From: JBCAWW01 sp039024315
GTDB taxonomy: Bacteria; Bacteroidota; Bacteroidia; J057
NCBI GenBank assembly: GCA_039024315.1
Contig: JBCCQN010000220.1
Span: 1-13,067 of the forward strand
DNA: 13,067 nt
Direction: 5' to 3'
This document shows positions 6,356 to 13,067 of this stretch, piece after piece. The position numbers and the translations under genes are program-made. Positions within the stretch are counted from its first letter, which is position 1. Each line of letters opens with the position of its first letter. Under the pieces are notes generated by a model. The model was given only the letters and a program-made list of their open reading frames with translations. It did not search any database and had not been told where the DNA came from.

Positions 6356-6937
6356 ATGCCCCGAGCATTAGAATTTGATGAAGAGGAAATATTAAAAAAA
6401 GCCATGATACTCTTTTGGCAAAAGGGGTATCACGACACATCTATCAAAGACTTAATCGACTTTTTGGGCATTAGTAATGCCAGCATCTACAATACCTTTG
6501 GAGGTAAGAAACAGCTATTTGAGCGCGCCTTTGCTTTATATCGCAACAGCAATTATGAAGGCTTAAAGCAATTCCTTAATACTCAAAGAGACGTGCGACA
6601 AGGCCTAAAAAGGGTCTTCCATAAGATTATCACCGACGATAGCAATGATCCTGACTGCAAGGGTTGTTTTATTGTCAATACTACCGCTGAGTTGGTCCCT
6701 CATGATCTTTCAATTCAAAAAGCCGTCGAGCAAAACAAGTTGAAAAACGAAAAGCTGTTTTTTGATTTCCTACAAAAAGGGGCTGATGCAGGTCAAATTG
6801 CGGCGAGCAAGGACCTCAACATGATCGCGCATCTACTCTATACATTTATGATGGGACTGCGGGTGGTCGGTAAAACCAAGCCTGATCAGGCAGAACTAAT
6901 GGCCTCAGTGGAAGGGATTCTAGCAATTTTAGATTGA
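6356..6937 (+). CDS. TetR/AcrR family transcriptional regulator
   Basis: A 193-aa one-component repressor. Residues about 8-56 form the TetR DNA-binding domain: EEEILKKAMILFWQKGYHDTSIKDL, then the recognition part LGISNASIYNTFGGKKQLFERAF. The rest is the ligand-binding, dimerising domain. It includes CKGCFIVNTTAE (two Cys three apart, around residues 101-104), a motif seen in one large TetR subgroup. The length is normal. It probably controls the membrane protein gene upstream through the palindromes at 5737-5785. The inducer is unknown. Its 3' end overlaps the convergent GNAT gene by 9 bp. Confidence 0.93.
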   Translation: MPRALEFDEEEILKKAMILFWQKGYHDTSIKDLIDFLGISNASIYNTFGGKKQLFERAFALYRNSNYEGLKQFLNTQRDVRQGLKRVFHKIITDDSNDPDCKGCFIVNTTAELVPHDLSIQKAVEQNKLKNEKLFFDFLQKGADAGQIAASKDLNMIAHLLYTFMMGLRVVGKTKPDQAELMASVEGILAILD

Positions 6938-7465
6938 TTGGGCATCATCAAGCTCTAAAAGATAATACATCAACTCCTCAGAGTCGCCCGGTAGTTTTAA
7001 ATACTTTTTGAATTCTAGCCCAAGTTTGACCAATAATTTTTGTGAGCCCAGATTAGTCTGGGTAGTGATAGCCGAAATAGATCTGAGCCCGTACTCCTCA
7101 ATGGCAATCGATTTGACCTTTAGGCTTGCCTCATAAGCATAACCCATCCCTTCATATTCGGGCAACAAAGCAAAACCTATATCAATTCCACTGAGTCCAT
7201 CCCTATCATACAAGCCTGCACTACCCACTTTTTGCTGGTCAGACTTACGGATCATGGTATAGTTTCCATAGCCTAAGCGAGCAAATTGGGGGATATGTTT
7301 CGCAATTATGTATCTCTCGGCATCTTCAACAGAACGAATATTACGGTCCCCGATATTTTGAATCCATTTTGGCGTATTGCAAAGGGCGAGAATAAATTCA
7401 GCGTCTTCTTGATCCGTCGGCTTAAGAATTAGGCGTTCGGTTTCGTAGCGATTAAAGTGGCTCAT
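6929..7465 (-). CDS. GNAT family N-acetyltransferase (RimJ/RimL type)
   Basis: A 178-aa acetyltransferase that moves an acetyl group from acetyl-CoA to an amine. It opens with YETERLILKPTDQEDAEFI, the usual first strand and helix of the RimJ/RimL (Acetyltransf_3) group. Motif A is IDIGFALLPEYEGMGYAYEA (the limit of what is shown), with the acetyl-CoA loop EGMGYA around residues 105-110. Motif B is TNLGSQKLLVKLGLEF. The substrate could be a protein N-terminus, an antibiotic or a small amine. I chose MSHFNRYETERL at 7465; the open 17 residues before it do not resemble the family. It is convergent with the TetR gene, so the two mRNAs share complementary 3' ends. Confidence 0.9.
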   Translation of the reverse strand: MSHFNRYETERLILKPTDQEDAEFILALCNTPKWIQNIGDRNIRSVEDAERYIIAKHIPQFARLGYGNYTMIRKSDQQKVGSAGLYDRDGLSGIDIGFALLPEYEGMGYAYEASLKVKSIAIEEYGLRSISAITTQTNLGSQKLLVKLGLEFKKYLKLPGDSEELMYYLLELDDAQSI

Positions 7466-7546
7466 AGAGCAAATTAAGCATTGAGGCAGAAAAAGCTGGA
7501 TATTTTGGAATAACAAGCGTCTGTAGGGAGGATTTTTTGTGGTTTT

Positions 7547-7643
7547 CTGCTGCGCAGAACGCTATGTCAATTAGGCGCGGCATGCATGTGCCTATAATGT
7601 GATCAAAATATTTTCCTCAAAGGATGAGCGTTCTGCGCAGCAG
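7547..7643. repeat. Perfect 17-bp inverted repeat made of two GCAGAACG motifs
   Basis: CTGCTGCGCAGAACGCT (7547-7563) and its exact complement AGCGTTCTGCGCAGCAG (7627-7643) flank 63 bp. The inner bases include AGGCGCGGCATGCATGTGCC, itself partly palindromic. The element lies between the lipoprotein stop and the GNAT start, with no coding sequence. It could be a small non-autonomous repeat or form a long hairpin in RNA. No transposase or target duplication was found. Confidence 0.8.
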
Positions 7644-7675
7644 TAATCCCCATCCCCAACCTCTCAAAAGCAGAA

Positions 7676-7703
7676 GGGCTAACACAAGTCAATATGCTAG
7701 CCC
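7676..7703 (-). terminator. Possible terminator of the lipoprotein gene
   Basis: On the minus strand GGGCTA and TAGCCC form a 6-bp stem with a 16-base loop, followed after a few bases by TTTTG. It starts 23 bp after the stop codon. The T-run is weak and the loop is long. Confidence 0.35.
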
Positions 7704-7726
7704 TGCAATATTTATTTTGCTACCGA

Positions 7727-8878
7727 TCAATAATTACGGTAGAAGTTGGTTACATAATCCGTCAACTGACCAAAGATCGGCCGAGTAAATTCAATAAAGA
7801 GGTCCTGAGGCGGAGGTGGCATAGATTCACGACGCTTGCGCAAGAAGCGATCATCTGCTTTTTCTAAGGCACGCTCATCGCCATTAAAAAAGCCCCAGTA
7901 ATCATACCACACAAAGGTGCCAGGAAACTTGCGCTGACTCACGACGCGACCGCTACGCGCATCGATGATCTTGAGATCGAGCAGCCCACTAGAGGTAATC
8001 TGCTTTTGGAACTGGTGTACTTCCGCTTTGACGGTACCATAAGCATTGACCGAGGAGTCAGGCGTAATCTTGACGGTACCGACTACTACACTATCGCGCT
8101 GACGATTGACGACGGTCTCTTTGACATAGGACTGACCGACCACGAAATCATCGAATTGCATGCGTACAATCTGATCGGCATTTCGACCCATGCTTGATAC
8201 TTGGCTCGGCAAGAAGAAGCGAACGAAAGGATTGAAAGTCGTGCTGGCGATATATTCAGCAACTTGATTTTCAAAAAACTCATTGCTCAACTCCAAGGTA
8301 CGAGAATGCATCGGTATGGGCTCAATTTGGATATACAAGGTAGCCCAGTCTTGTGCCTCCAACATCAAGCTCTCTGCATCGCGATAGCCACGCTGCCATT
8401 CAAGGGCCTTTTCAAAATTGTAGAAAGCTTCTTTGGCAGCTTCGCGATCCCCATTGCGTCCCAGTTCGAGACGTTGTTTACCTAGGGCATAACGAACTTC
8501 GGCCGCTTTTTGGATGGATTCACGATATTCAGAGCTAAAGCGTTTGGGGTTTTTCACGACAGCCTTCGCCCCTGGCGAACGCTGAATCTCGTCATATACA
8601 CGATTGAGGATATCGTAATAGCCGGCGATTTCTTCCCAGCGAAGTTGGTCGCCTCCCTGCTTGGCCTGATCCACATTGTCTTGCATATAGACCAAAAAGT
8701 CAGGATAAGCTTGCGCGAGGGTCTGAATCGCTTTTTTATTGTTGGGAGACTTACGGAGACGTTCGATAGAATTGAAAATAGCGGTCTCATAGTCTCCTTT
8801 TTGATAAGCACGTTTGGTACTCTTACAAGCGCTAAGGCCAATGAGTAAAGCCAATAATACGGGTACAATCTGTTTCAT
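7727..8878 (-). CDS. TPR-like lipoprotein, function unknown
   Basis: A 383-aa predicted lipoprotein. MKQIVPVLLALLIGLSAC is a signal peptide ending in a good lipobox, with Cys18 as the lipid anchor. The mature N-terminus (AYQKGDYETAIFNSIERL, then NNKKAIQTLAQAYP) looks like a TPR helix pair, and a second helical stretch (AKEAFYNFEKALEWQRGYRDAESL) lies around residues 155-180. The remainder is probably beta-rich and ends in a Pro-rich loop (SMPPPPQD) and ITF-like aromatic strands. It should sit on the outer or inner membrane, facing the periplasm. I cannot name a function; a scaffold or assembly role is plausible. The start at 8878 is chosen over 8899 because it gives a compact signal peptide and leaves about 20 bp to the predicted transcript start. 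Confidence 0.85.
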   Translation of the reverse strand: MKQIVPVLLALLIGLSACKSTKRAYQKGDYETAIFNSIERLRKSPNNKKAIQTLAQAYPDFLVYMQDNVDQAKQGGDQLRWEEIAGYYDILNRVYDEIQRSPGAKAVVKNPKRFSSEYRESIQKAAEVRYALGKQRLELGRNGDREAAKEAFYNFEKALEWQRGYRDAESLMLEAQDWATLYIQIEPIPMHSRTLELSNEFFENQVAEYIASTTFNPFVRFFLPSQVSSMGRNADQIVRMQFDDFVVGQSYVKETVVNRQRDSVVVGTVKITPDSSVNAYGTVKAEVHQFQKQITSSGLLDLKIIDARSGRVVSQRKFPGTFVWYDYWGFFNGDERALEKADDRFLRKRRESMPPPPQDLFIEFTRPIFGQLTDYVTNFYRNY

Positions 8879-8903
8879 GTCGGGTGATGTTTGCAGCATT
8901 TTA

Positions 8904-8933
8904 CAAAATTGGCCGCAGATAAGACAATGTCAA
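8904..8933 (-). promoter_or_regulatory. Promoter of the lipoprotein gene
   Basis: On the minus strand TTG (8933-8931, inside TTGACA) is followed after 19 bp by CAATTTTG (8911-8904), a 7-of-8 match to TAnnTTTG. Spacing is ideal for the Bacteroidota consensus, and the predicted transcript start near 8899 gives a leader of about 20 bases. Confidence 0.6.
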
Positions 8934-9134
8934 TCTTTAGCCTTTCAGCTTAGCCTACGCAAAGTACAAGCCAAGGAGACATTTTCAAGCAGTCAAAACC
9001 AATAGGCGTGTGTCGAGGCTTTGCAAGCGTGAAAGGCAGGAGCGCAAAATAGGAGGCATTCGCGAAATAAATGAATAAAAAGCTGTTGACTCCTGACTGG
9101 GATTCGTAATTTTTGGACCAAGCAAGTAATTCCA

Positions 9135-9557
9135 ATGAAAATAGTCAGCCATCCAGCAGTCGCAGATAAGTTTGAGTCCTACCCTGAGGGCGTAAAAATG
9201 AAGCTCGAAAAGCTGCGTAATCTCATTCTAGAGACTGCAGTGCGGACGGAGTCGATCAGCGAAGTCGAAGAAACCCTCAAATGGGGAGAACCTAGCTATC
9301 TGACTAAGAAAGGCAGTACGATCAGGATCGATTGGAAAGCAGCGAAGCCAGAACAGTATGCAATGTATTTTCAATGCACGAGCAAATTGGTCCCTAGCTT
9401 TCGTGAAGTATTTGGTGAGCAGTTCAGTTTTGAAGGGAATCGTGCCATCGTTTTTCAGATGGAGGAACAGATTCCGGAAGATGAACTCAGCGCCTGTATT
9501 GCTTCGGCGCTGCGCTATCACAGCATCAAACATTTACCCAATCTAGGCTTAGCCTAG
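9135..9557 (+). CDS. DUF1801 (YdhG-like) domain protein
   Basis: A 140-aa cytoplasmic protein that fits the DUF1801 family nearly end to end. Typical parts are the helix EGVKMKLEKLRNLILETA, the segment EETLKWGEPSYLTKKGSTIRIDWK, then YAMYFQCTSKLVPSFREVFG and a closing helix. No catalytic residues are known for the family; it has a compact alpha/beta fold similar to frataxin-like YdhG proteins. It is divergent from the lipoprotein across 256 bp. A TTGAC at 9086-9090 and TAATTTTTG at 9107-9115 could be its promoter. Its TAG stop shares the tetranucleotide CTAG with the stop of the convergent CYTH gene. Confidence 0.88.
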   Translation: MKIVSHPAVADKFESYPEGVKMKLEKLRNLILETAVRTESISEVEETLKWGEPSYLTKKGSTIRIDWKAAKPEQYAMYFQCTSKLVPSFREVFGEQFSFEGNRAIVFQMEEQIPEDELSACIASALRYHSIKHLPNLGLA

Positions 9558-10069
9558 TCTTGAGACAAGCGTTGCGCGATAGCGAAGCCACTGTAAAAAC
9601 CATCCTCTGTAACCTCTTTGAGAAAGGCTAAGGGAAATTGATATCGCTCCATACTTTCGAGGCTTTCAAACTCGACTTCGGCTAAATAGATGGTGCCTTG
9701 CTGGGTCTTTATCTCATCAATTCCGATGCTCGCCTCCCCTTGCTTTTTGATATAGTATCGACATTTTCGGTAGCTTTTTCCGGATAGGGATCGGAAGAAT
9801 TCATATTCTTCCTGGCTGAGATAGATCGTACTGACCCAATTTGCAGGCTCATTGGCGAGGCTTAGCTTTTTAGTAAGCTTATACTGGACCTCATTACCCT
9901 TACTAGCTTTTCGCAGACGCAAACGCGTACCATCAAGGTATTTATCCTCAATCTGCTTTAAGTCTAGATTCTTCAAGTTGGCAGGCCGCTCTTCCAGCAA
10001 GAACCTTCTTTCAAATTCCCTTTGGGCATATTTCCATCGCTTATTGTGATTAATTTCTGAAGGCAGCAT
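9554..10069 (-). CDS. CYTH domain protein
   Basis: A 171-aa CYTH fold protein, a tunnel-shaped beta barrel that binds triphosphate compounds and metal ions. The signature near the N-terminus is EFERRFLL (E18, E20, R22, where Lys is usual at the last position). Then come IEDKYLDGTRLRLRK with alternating basic residues at 49-54, YKLTKK at 63-68, KCRYY at 103-106, and AEVEFES at 130-136 with the acidic metal ligands. This is the set expected of a triphosphatase; activity on inorganic triphosphate, thiamine triphosphate or another compound is possible. The first 16 residues are extra to the domain. The ATG overlaps the TAA of the NUDIX gene by one base (TAATG), so translation is probably coupled. 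Confidence 0.87.
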   Translation of the reverse strand: MLPSEINHNKRWKYAQREFERRFLLEERPANLKNLDLKQIEDKYLDGTRLRLRKASKGNEVQYKLTKKLSLANEPANWVSTIYLSQEEYEFFRSLSGKSYRKCRYYIKKQGEASIGIDEIKTQQGTIYLAEVEFESLESMERYQFPLAFLKEVTEDGFYSGFAIAQRLSQD

Positions 10070-10503
10070 TAGCTTTGGATATTTACCAGCATCTCATCTT
10101 GATCTGCTGCTAGTTTGGGGAGTTTGTCTATTGAAACCCATTCATAAACAAAGAACAGATTTTTATCGATCCCATTACCGCTCACCTGATGTTCAAAGGA
10201 CACTGGGGAAACTCCGCCAAAATCTAGTTGATAGTAATAGCGTTGGTGGATCTCTTGCTTGCTGTGAGCGAAGAAAGTAGTCGTTCCTATAAGTCGAATT
10301 TCCTCAAAAGTAGTCAAGCCACTTTCTTCCTTCACTTCACGAAGTAGAGCAGCAAGCTTTTCTTCTCCTGCCTCCACGGTCCCAGCTGGTACTTGGACAC
10401 CAGCCTCAGGGTAAGCCAAATGGCGAAAGATCAACATTTTTACGGCTTCACCTTCTTGCCGGACAATGTATGCAAGCACCTTTTCTTTTTGAGTATAAAG
10501 CAT
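10069..10503 (-). CDS. NUDIX hydrolase
   Basis: A 144-aa NUDIX protein with a complete box: G41, five residues, E47, seven residues, then REVKEESGL (R55, E56, E59, E60, G62). These Glu residues hold the catalytic magnesium. The flanking sequence (VKMLIFRHLAYPEAGVQVPAG before, RYYYQLDF after) resembles small NUDIX enzymes acting on nucleotides or sugar-nucleotides. The frame is open to 10593, but that stretch lies inside the glycosyltransferase gene; MLYTQKEKVLAYIV at 10503 starts the first beta strand and leaves a 16-bp gap. It is the middle gene of the GT4-NUDIX-CYTH run. Confidence 0.9.
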   Translation of the reverse strand: MLYTQKEKVLAYIVRQEGEAVKMLIFRHLAYPEAGVQVPAGTVEAGEEKLAALLREVKEESGLTTFEEIRLIGTTTFFAHSKQEIHQRYYYQLDFGGVSPVSFEHQVSGNGIDKNLFFVYEWVSIDKLPKLAADQDEMLVNIQS

Positions 10504-10519
10504 ACACTGAATCTGTCTT

Positions 10520-11644
10520 TTATAAGTATGTAGATATGGCTTCCCAAACTCGATCGTAAGTCTGGTCCCAAGAAAAACGCTGTCTTTGCACACGGGCTTT
10601 TTGGAGGAGATCGTTGCGCAAAGCGGGCTCCTGATAGACCCTGATCATTGCTTGACTAATCTCCTCTACGGAAAACGGATCCACTAGGAGCGCGGCCTTT
10701 CCGGCTACCTCAGGCATAGAAGTACGGTCGCTACAAATAATGGGTGTCTCTGTTTGCATAGCCTCCAAAAGAGGAATGCCAAAGCCTTCTAAATAAGGCG
10801 TATAGCACAAGGCATCAGAAGCAGCGTAAATCGCTGGCAGTTCTTCATCGGGGACAAAACCGGTAAAAATGACCGCATCTTTGTGGGTCATGGCTTCATA
10901 GGCATCGAAGGCGGCTTGATATTTCCAGCCTTTACGGCCCACGATCAAGAGGCGGTGCGGACTATCAGTTTGGGTTTTGAACTGATCGAAAGCCTTTAAC
11001 AAGTTCTCGATGTTTTTGCGGGGGTTGAGGGTCCCGACGAAGTGGTAGTAGGGTTTAGCTTCGCTATAACGCACCCTCACCTTTTGCTGCGCAGCGGGCT
11101 CAAGGGGTTTGAAGTGAGGACTTGCCCCATTGTATACTACAGATATCTTTTCAGGGGCTAGATGATAGCGTTCGACTATGTCGGCCTTACTAAAAGAAGA
11201 AACCGTGAGGATATGAGATGCGCGTTCTGCGAAGCGGGGAGAATAACGACGACAATACCAGCTCGCAAAAGCTTTGAGGTCTTCTGGATAGTGCTCGTAG
11301 GCCAAATCGTGGAAGACCGGAATCTGCGGAATCGTCGGATGAGTGCTCAAATAGAACTCAGGTGAAAAAAATAAGTCCGCTCCAATTTTGTCCAGTTTAC
11401 GGGGGAGTTGGTAGTGAAACCAGGCAAACCAAAGTAAGGGATGGCGGGCCTGGGGTGGAATCACATAGGGGGTGATATTGTCAGCTATGATGAAGGACGG
11501 ATCGAAAGGACGATCAAAAAAGAAAGAAAACTGGATGTGGGGATTACGCAGGACCATGCGTTGCAGCACTTCCCAGCCAAAGCGACTAATGCCTTCGAGC
11601 CGTTTGGATAATAGTAATCGAGTATTGACCGCGATGTGCGCCAT
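10520..11644 (-). CDS. Family 4 glycosyltransferase
   Basis: A 374-aa GT-B fold retaining glycosyltransferase (GT4), which transfers a sugar from a nucleotide-sugar donor. The N-terminal acceptor domain has VNTRLLLSKRLEGISRF and, further on, VFHDLAYEHYP. The linker is ASHILTVSSFSKADIVERY. The donor-binding domain begins with YYHFVGTLNPRKNIENLL around 199-216, followed by LLIVGRKGW, FTGFVPDEELPAIYAAS and the E-x7-E motif EGFGIPLLE (E286 and E294), then SMPEVAGKAALLVDP. All are normal for mannosyl- or similar transferases of lipopolysaccharide or exopolysaccharide synthesis. The acceptor is unknown. It has no membrane segment, so it should act at the cytoplasmic face. It heads a run with NUDIX and CYTH. 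Confidence 0.92.
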   Translation of the reverse strand: MAHIAVNTRLLLSKRLEGISRFGWEVLQRMVLRNPHIQFSFFFDRPFDPSFIIADNITPYVIPPQARHPLLWFAWFHYQLPRKLDKIGADLFFSPEFYLSTHPTIPQIPVFHDLAYEHYPEDLKAFASWYCRRYSPRFAERASHILTVSSFSKADIVERYHLAPEKISVVYNGASPHFKPLEPAAQQKVRVRYSEAKPYYHFVGTLNPRKNIENLLKAFDQFKTQTDSPHRLLIVGRKGWKYQAAFDAYEAMTHKDAVIFTGFVPDEELPAIYAASDALCYTPYLEGFGIPLLEAMQTETPIICSDRTSMPEVAGKAALLVDPFSVEEISQAMIRVYQEPALRNDLLQKARVQRQRFSWDQTYDRVWEAISTYL

Positions 11645-11677
11645 GGGCCACGAAAATACACATTATCCCAATACGAA

Positions 11678-11700
11678 AGAGAGACGCAATGCGTCTCTCT
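11678..11700. repeat. Near-perfect palindrome AGAGAGACGCA/TGCGTCTCTCT
   Basis: Two 11-base arms with a single A between them; as RNA this gives a 10-bp stem and a 3-base loop. It starts 34 bp upstream of the glycosyltransferase ATG on the minus strand. The short T-run after it on that strand makes it a possible coaD terminator, but similar GAGACGCNNGCGTCTC repeats are, to my knowledge, scattered in Bacteroidota genomes. Confidence 0.75.
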
Positions 11701-11770
11701 CTCATCAGGCGGCTAAAAAAATTAAGGAGAAGTCTTTGGCATATGTAGTAGCCAGTCAAGCTGACTAAAA

Positions 11771-11797
11771 TTCAATTGAATGCCTGTTTCAATTGAA
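11771..11797. promoter_or_regulatory. Twin palindromes TTCAATTGAA, possible operator pair
   Basis: The perfect 10-base palindrome TTCAATTGAA occurs at 11771-11780 and 11788-11797, centres 17 bp apart. They lie in the 254-bp spacer between coaD and the glycosyltransferase gene, which otherwise holds no gene. The regularity suggests a regulator site; no regulator is nearby. Confidence 0.45.
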
Positions 11798-11898
11798 GTT
11801 ATACTATCATAACAAGATATAATTGGCTTTCGTTGCCTTTTACTACATATAAACAACGCCGCCGGAATGGGAATAGTATATCGCTGAGAGAGATCGTA

Positions 11899-12372
11899 CT
11901 ATTTTATTTCTTCAAGGTAGGTCAAAACGGCCTCAGGGAGCAATCCTTCCACTTTACCATTGAATTTGAGGACTTCCCTAACGATGGTTGAGGAGATGGC
12001 TGCTTTTTCTGGGCTACTCACCAGATAAACAACCTCAATCTGCGGGGCCATATGCTTGTTAATCAGCTCAATGGGTTGTTCATAATTGAGATCTTGACCA
12101 TTACGGAGGCCACGCAGCAAAAAATTTGCGCCTTCTTGCTTAGCAAACTCTATGGTAAGGCCCTCATAACTAGCTACTTTAGCCTTAGCTTCATCAGCAA
12201 AGCAGCGATTGAGCATTTCGAGGCGCTGTTCCAGCGTGAAATAATATCTTTTGGCACTATTGATCCCAATGGCGACAATGACTTCGTCAAAGATCGAGAG
12301 CCCGCGTTTGATTATCTCCACATGTCCGACGGTAATGGGGTCAAAAGAACCCGCAAAAATCGCTTTTTTCAT
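11899..12372 (-). CDS. coaD: Phosphopantetheine adenylyltransferase
   Basis: Catalyses the fourth step of coenzyme A synthesis: 4'-phosphopantetheine plus ATP gives dephospho-CoA and pyrophosphate. It is a 157-aa cytoplasmic nucleotidyltransferase, the usual bacterial length. The class motif is GSFDPITVGH at residues 8-17, with T14-x-G16-H17 binding ATP. K41 and LLRGLRNGQDLNYE (85-98) line the pantetheine site, and ISSTIVRE (126-133) is the second ATP motif. All key residues are present. The ATG lies 3 bp after the rsmD stop, so it is read as part of the DUF3822-rsmD-coaD run. Confidence 0.97.
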   Translation of the reverse strand: MKKAIFAGSFDPITVGHVEIIKRGLSIFDEVIVAIGINSAKRYYFTLEQRLEMLNRCFADEAKAKVASYEGLTIEFAKQEGANFLLRGLRNGQDLNYEQPIELINKHMAPQIEVVYLVSSPEKAAISSTIVREVLKFNGKVEGLLPEAVLTYLEEIK

Positions 12373-12375
12373 TTT

Positions 12376-12921
12376 CTAGGCATTGGGTTGATCAAAGAAG
12401 CTCAATCTAGAAGAACCGTAGGTTTTTTCCATATCGAAGCCGGGCAAGTCCGACAATTTGACTTGAGAGCTATGCTCTACGATCAGGGTAGATTTATCAT
12501 GTAGGAAGGGACCATTGAGGATCATCTCTACGAGATCACGCTGCCTAGGCATAGCGTAGGGAGGGTCCATAAAAACGATATCAAAAGGCGGTCCTTTGTA
12601 CTGGCGTACGTAGGAAAAGGCATCCATTCTGATAACGTTTCCACCGACGATACCCAACTCTTTTTTAGCCATTTCGATCGCTTTGACGCAACGAGGATGC
12701 TGATCGACCGAGATAACTTCGGCTACGCCTCGGCTCCAAAACTCCAGACTGATATTGCCGGTACCCGCAAAAAGCTCCAAGACTCTCAGGTTTTCCCAGT
12801 CATACCAATTGTGGAGAATGTTGAAGAGGGATTCTTTGGTGCGGTCCGTAGTCGGCCTTACCGGCAGTCCTTTGGGAGGATGCAAAAGCCTGCCTCGATA
12901 TTTACCAGCAATGATTCGCAT
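12376..12921 (-). CDS. rsmD: 16S rRNA (guanine(966)-N(2))-methyltransferase
   Basis: A 181-aa SAM-dependent methyltransferase that methylates G966 of 16S rRNA in the small subunit. It opens with MRIIAGKYRGRLL and RPTTDRTKESLFNIL, the typical RsmD N-terminus. The SAM-binding motif I is VLELFAGTGNISLE (47-60), and the catalytic motif IV is DIVFMDPPYA with DPPY at 119-122. The frame stays open to 13038, but that part overlaps the end of the upstream gene. The ATG at 12921 gives the standard N-terminus and overlaps the upstream TAA by one base (TAATG). Confidence 0.96.
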   Translation of the reverse strand: MRIIAGKYRGRLLHPPKGLPVRPTTDRTKESLFNILHNWYDWENLRVLELFAGTGNISLEFWSRGVAEVISVDQHPRCVKAIEMAKKELGIVGGNVIRMDAFSYVRQYKGPPFDIVFMDPPYAMPRQRDLVEMILNGPFLHDKSTLIVEHSSQVKLSDLPGFDMEKTYGSSRLSFFDQPNA

Positions 12922-13067
12922 TAGACTGGTAAAGGTACAGATACTTGAGTTAAGAAGGCATACTTCCAATAATGGTGATTGTCGTAGCGGGTCGATCGTA
13001 AGCTGGTGGGGAAGCGTAGGCCCGGTATATATCGCCAAATGGCTTTGCTAATGTCAGTATCTACCTC
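12921..13067 (-). CDS. DUF3822 family protein, C-terminal fragment
   Basis: An open minus-strand frame runs in from the window edge for 48 codons and ends with TAA. It begins EVDTDISKAIWRYIPGLRF, which fits the C-terminal end of DUF3822 proteins; these commonly precede rsmD and coaD in Bacteroidota. The start lies outside the window. Family members have an actin-like (ASKHA) fold but no known role. The TAATG overlap with rsmD supports a real gene with coupled translation. The identification leans on gene order as much as on the short sequence. Confidence 0.72.
   Translation of the reverse strand, partial: EVDTDISKAIWRYIPGLRFPTSLRSTRYDNHHYWKYAFLTQVSVPLPV

Noticed and set aside
8950..9135. A 61-codon minus-strand open frame in the lipoprotein/DUF1801 spacer
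   Set aside because: It overlaps the likely promoter of the DUF1801 gene and shows no domain; composition looks like non-coding sequence.
11222..11235. Repeat insertion inside the glycosyltransferase gene
   Set aside because: The encoded RFAERASHILTVS matches the usual GT4 sequence at this place, so the shared bases are more likely coincidence than insertion.

Overview
The window looks like a piece of a Bacteroidota chromosome, probably of the Saprospiria type. The case rests on several things. Promoter candidates follow the Bacteroidota pattern (TTG, 17-25 bp, TAnnTTTG). Most genes have no clear Shine-Dalgarno sequence. The right edge has the order DUF3822-rsmD-coaD, which I know from this phylum. 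Intergenic spacers carry short dispersed hairpin repeats. The phylum call is fairly secure; the finer placement is inference. I see no rRNA, tRNA, CRISPR array, transposase or phage gene.

Layout from left to right. Positions 1-2671 hold three minus-strand genes: an unrecognised 117-aa protein, a DEDDy 3'-5' exonuclease and a NodB-like polysaccharide deacetylase family protein. Positions 2672-3205 are a gene-free island of short repeats. Positions 3206-4117 (minus) hold a MoaD/ThiS-like GG-ending protein followed closely by a NUDIX hydrolase. Divergent from these is a TerC-family membrane protein (4181-4960), then a small secreted protein (5282-5653) with a strong terminator. Positions 5735-6937 form a compact regulatory unit: a promoter with two 16-bp palindromic operator candidates, a four-helix membrane protein and a TetR regulator. 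A GNAT acetyltransferase converges on the TetR gene with a 9-bp overlap. After a spacer containing a perfect 17-bp inverted repeat come a TPR-like lipoprotein (minus, with a good promoter), a divergent DUF1801 protein, and a tight minus-strand run of GT4 glycosyltransferase, NUDIX hydrolase and CYTH protein. The right end is DUF3822 (partial), rsmD and coaD, with neighbouring genes overlapping or 3 bp apart.

Functionally this is mostly housekeeping and small accessory genes, not an obvious defence or mobile system. The best leads are the TetR promoter/operator arrangement, the dispersed GCGTTCTGCGCAGCAG motif and the two ATACCGGA hairpins, the orphan MoaD-like/NUDIX pair, and the coupled GT4-NUDIX-CYTH operon. 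I found no convincing new multi-gene system.
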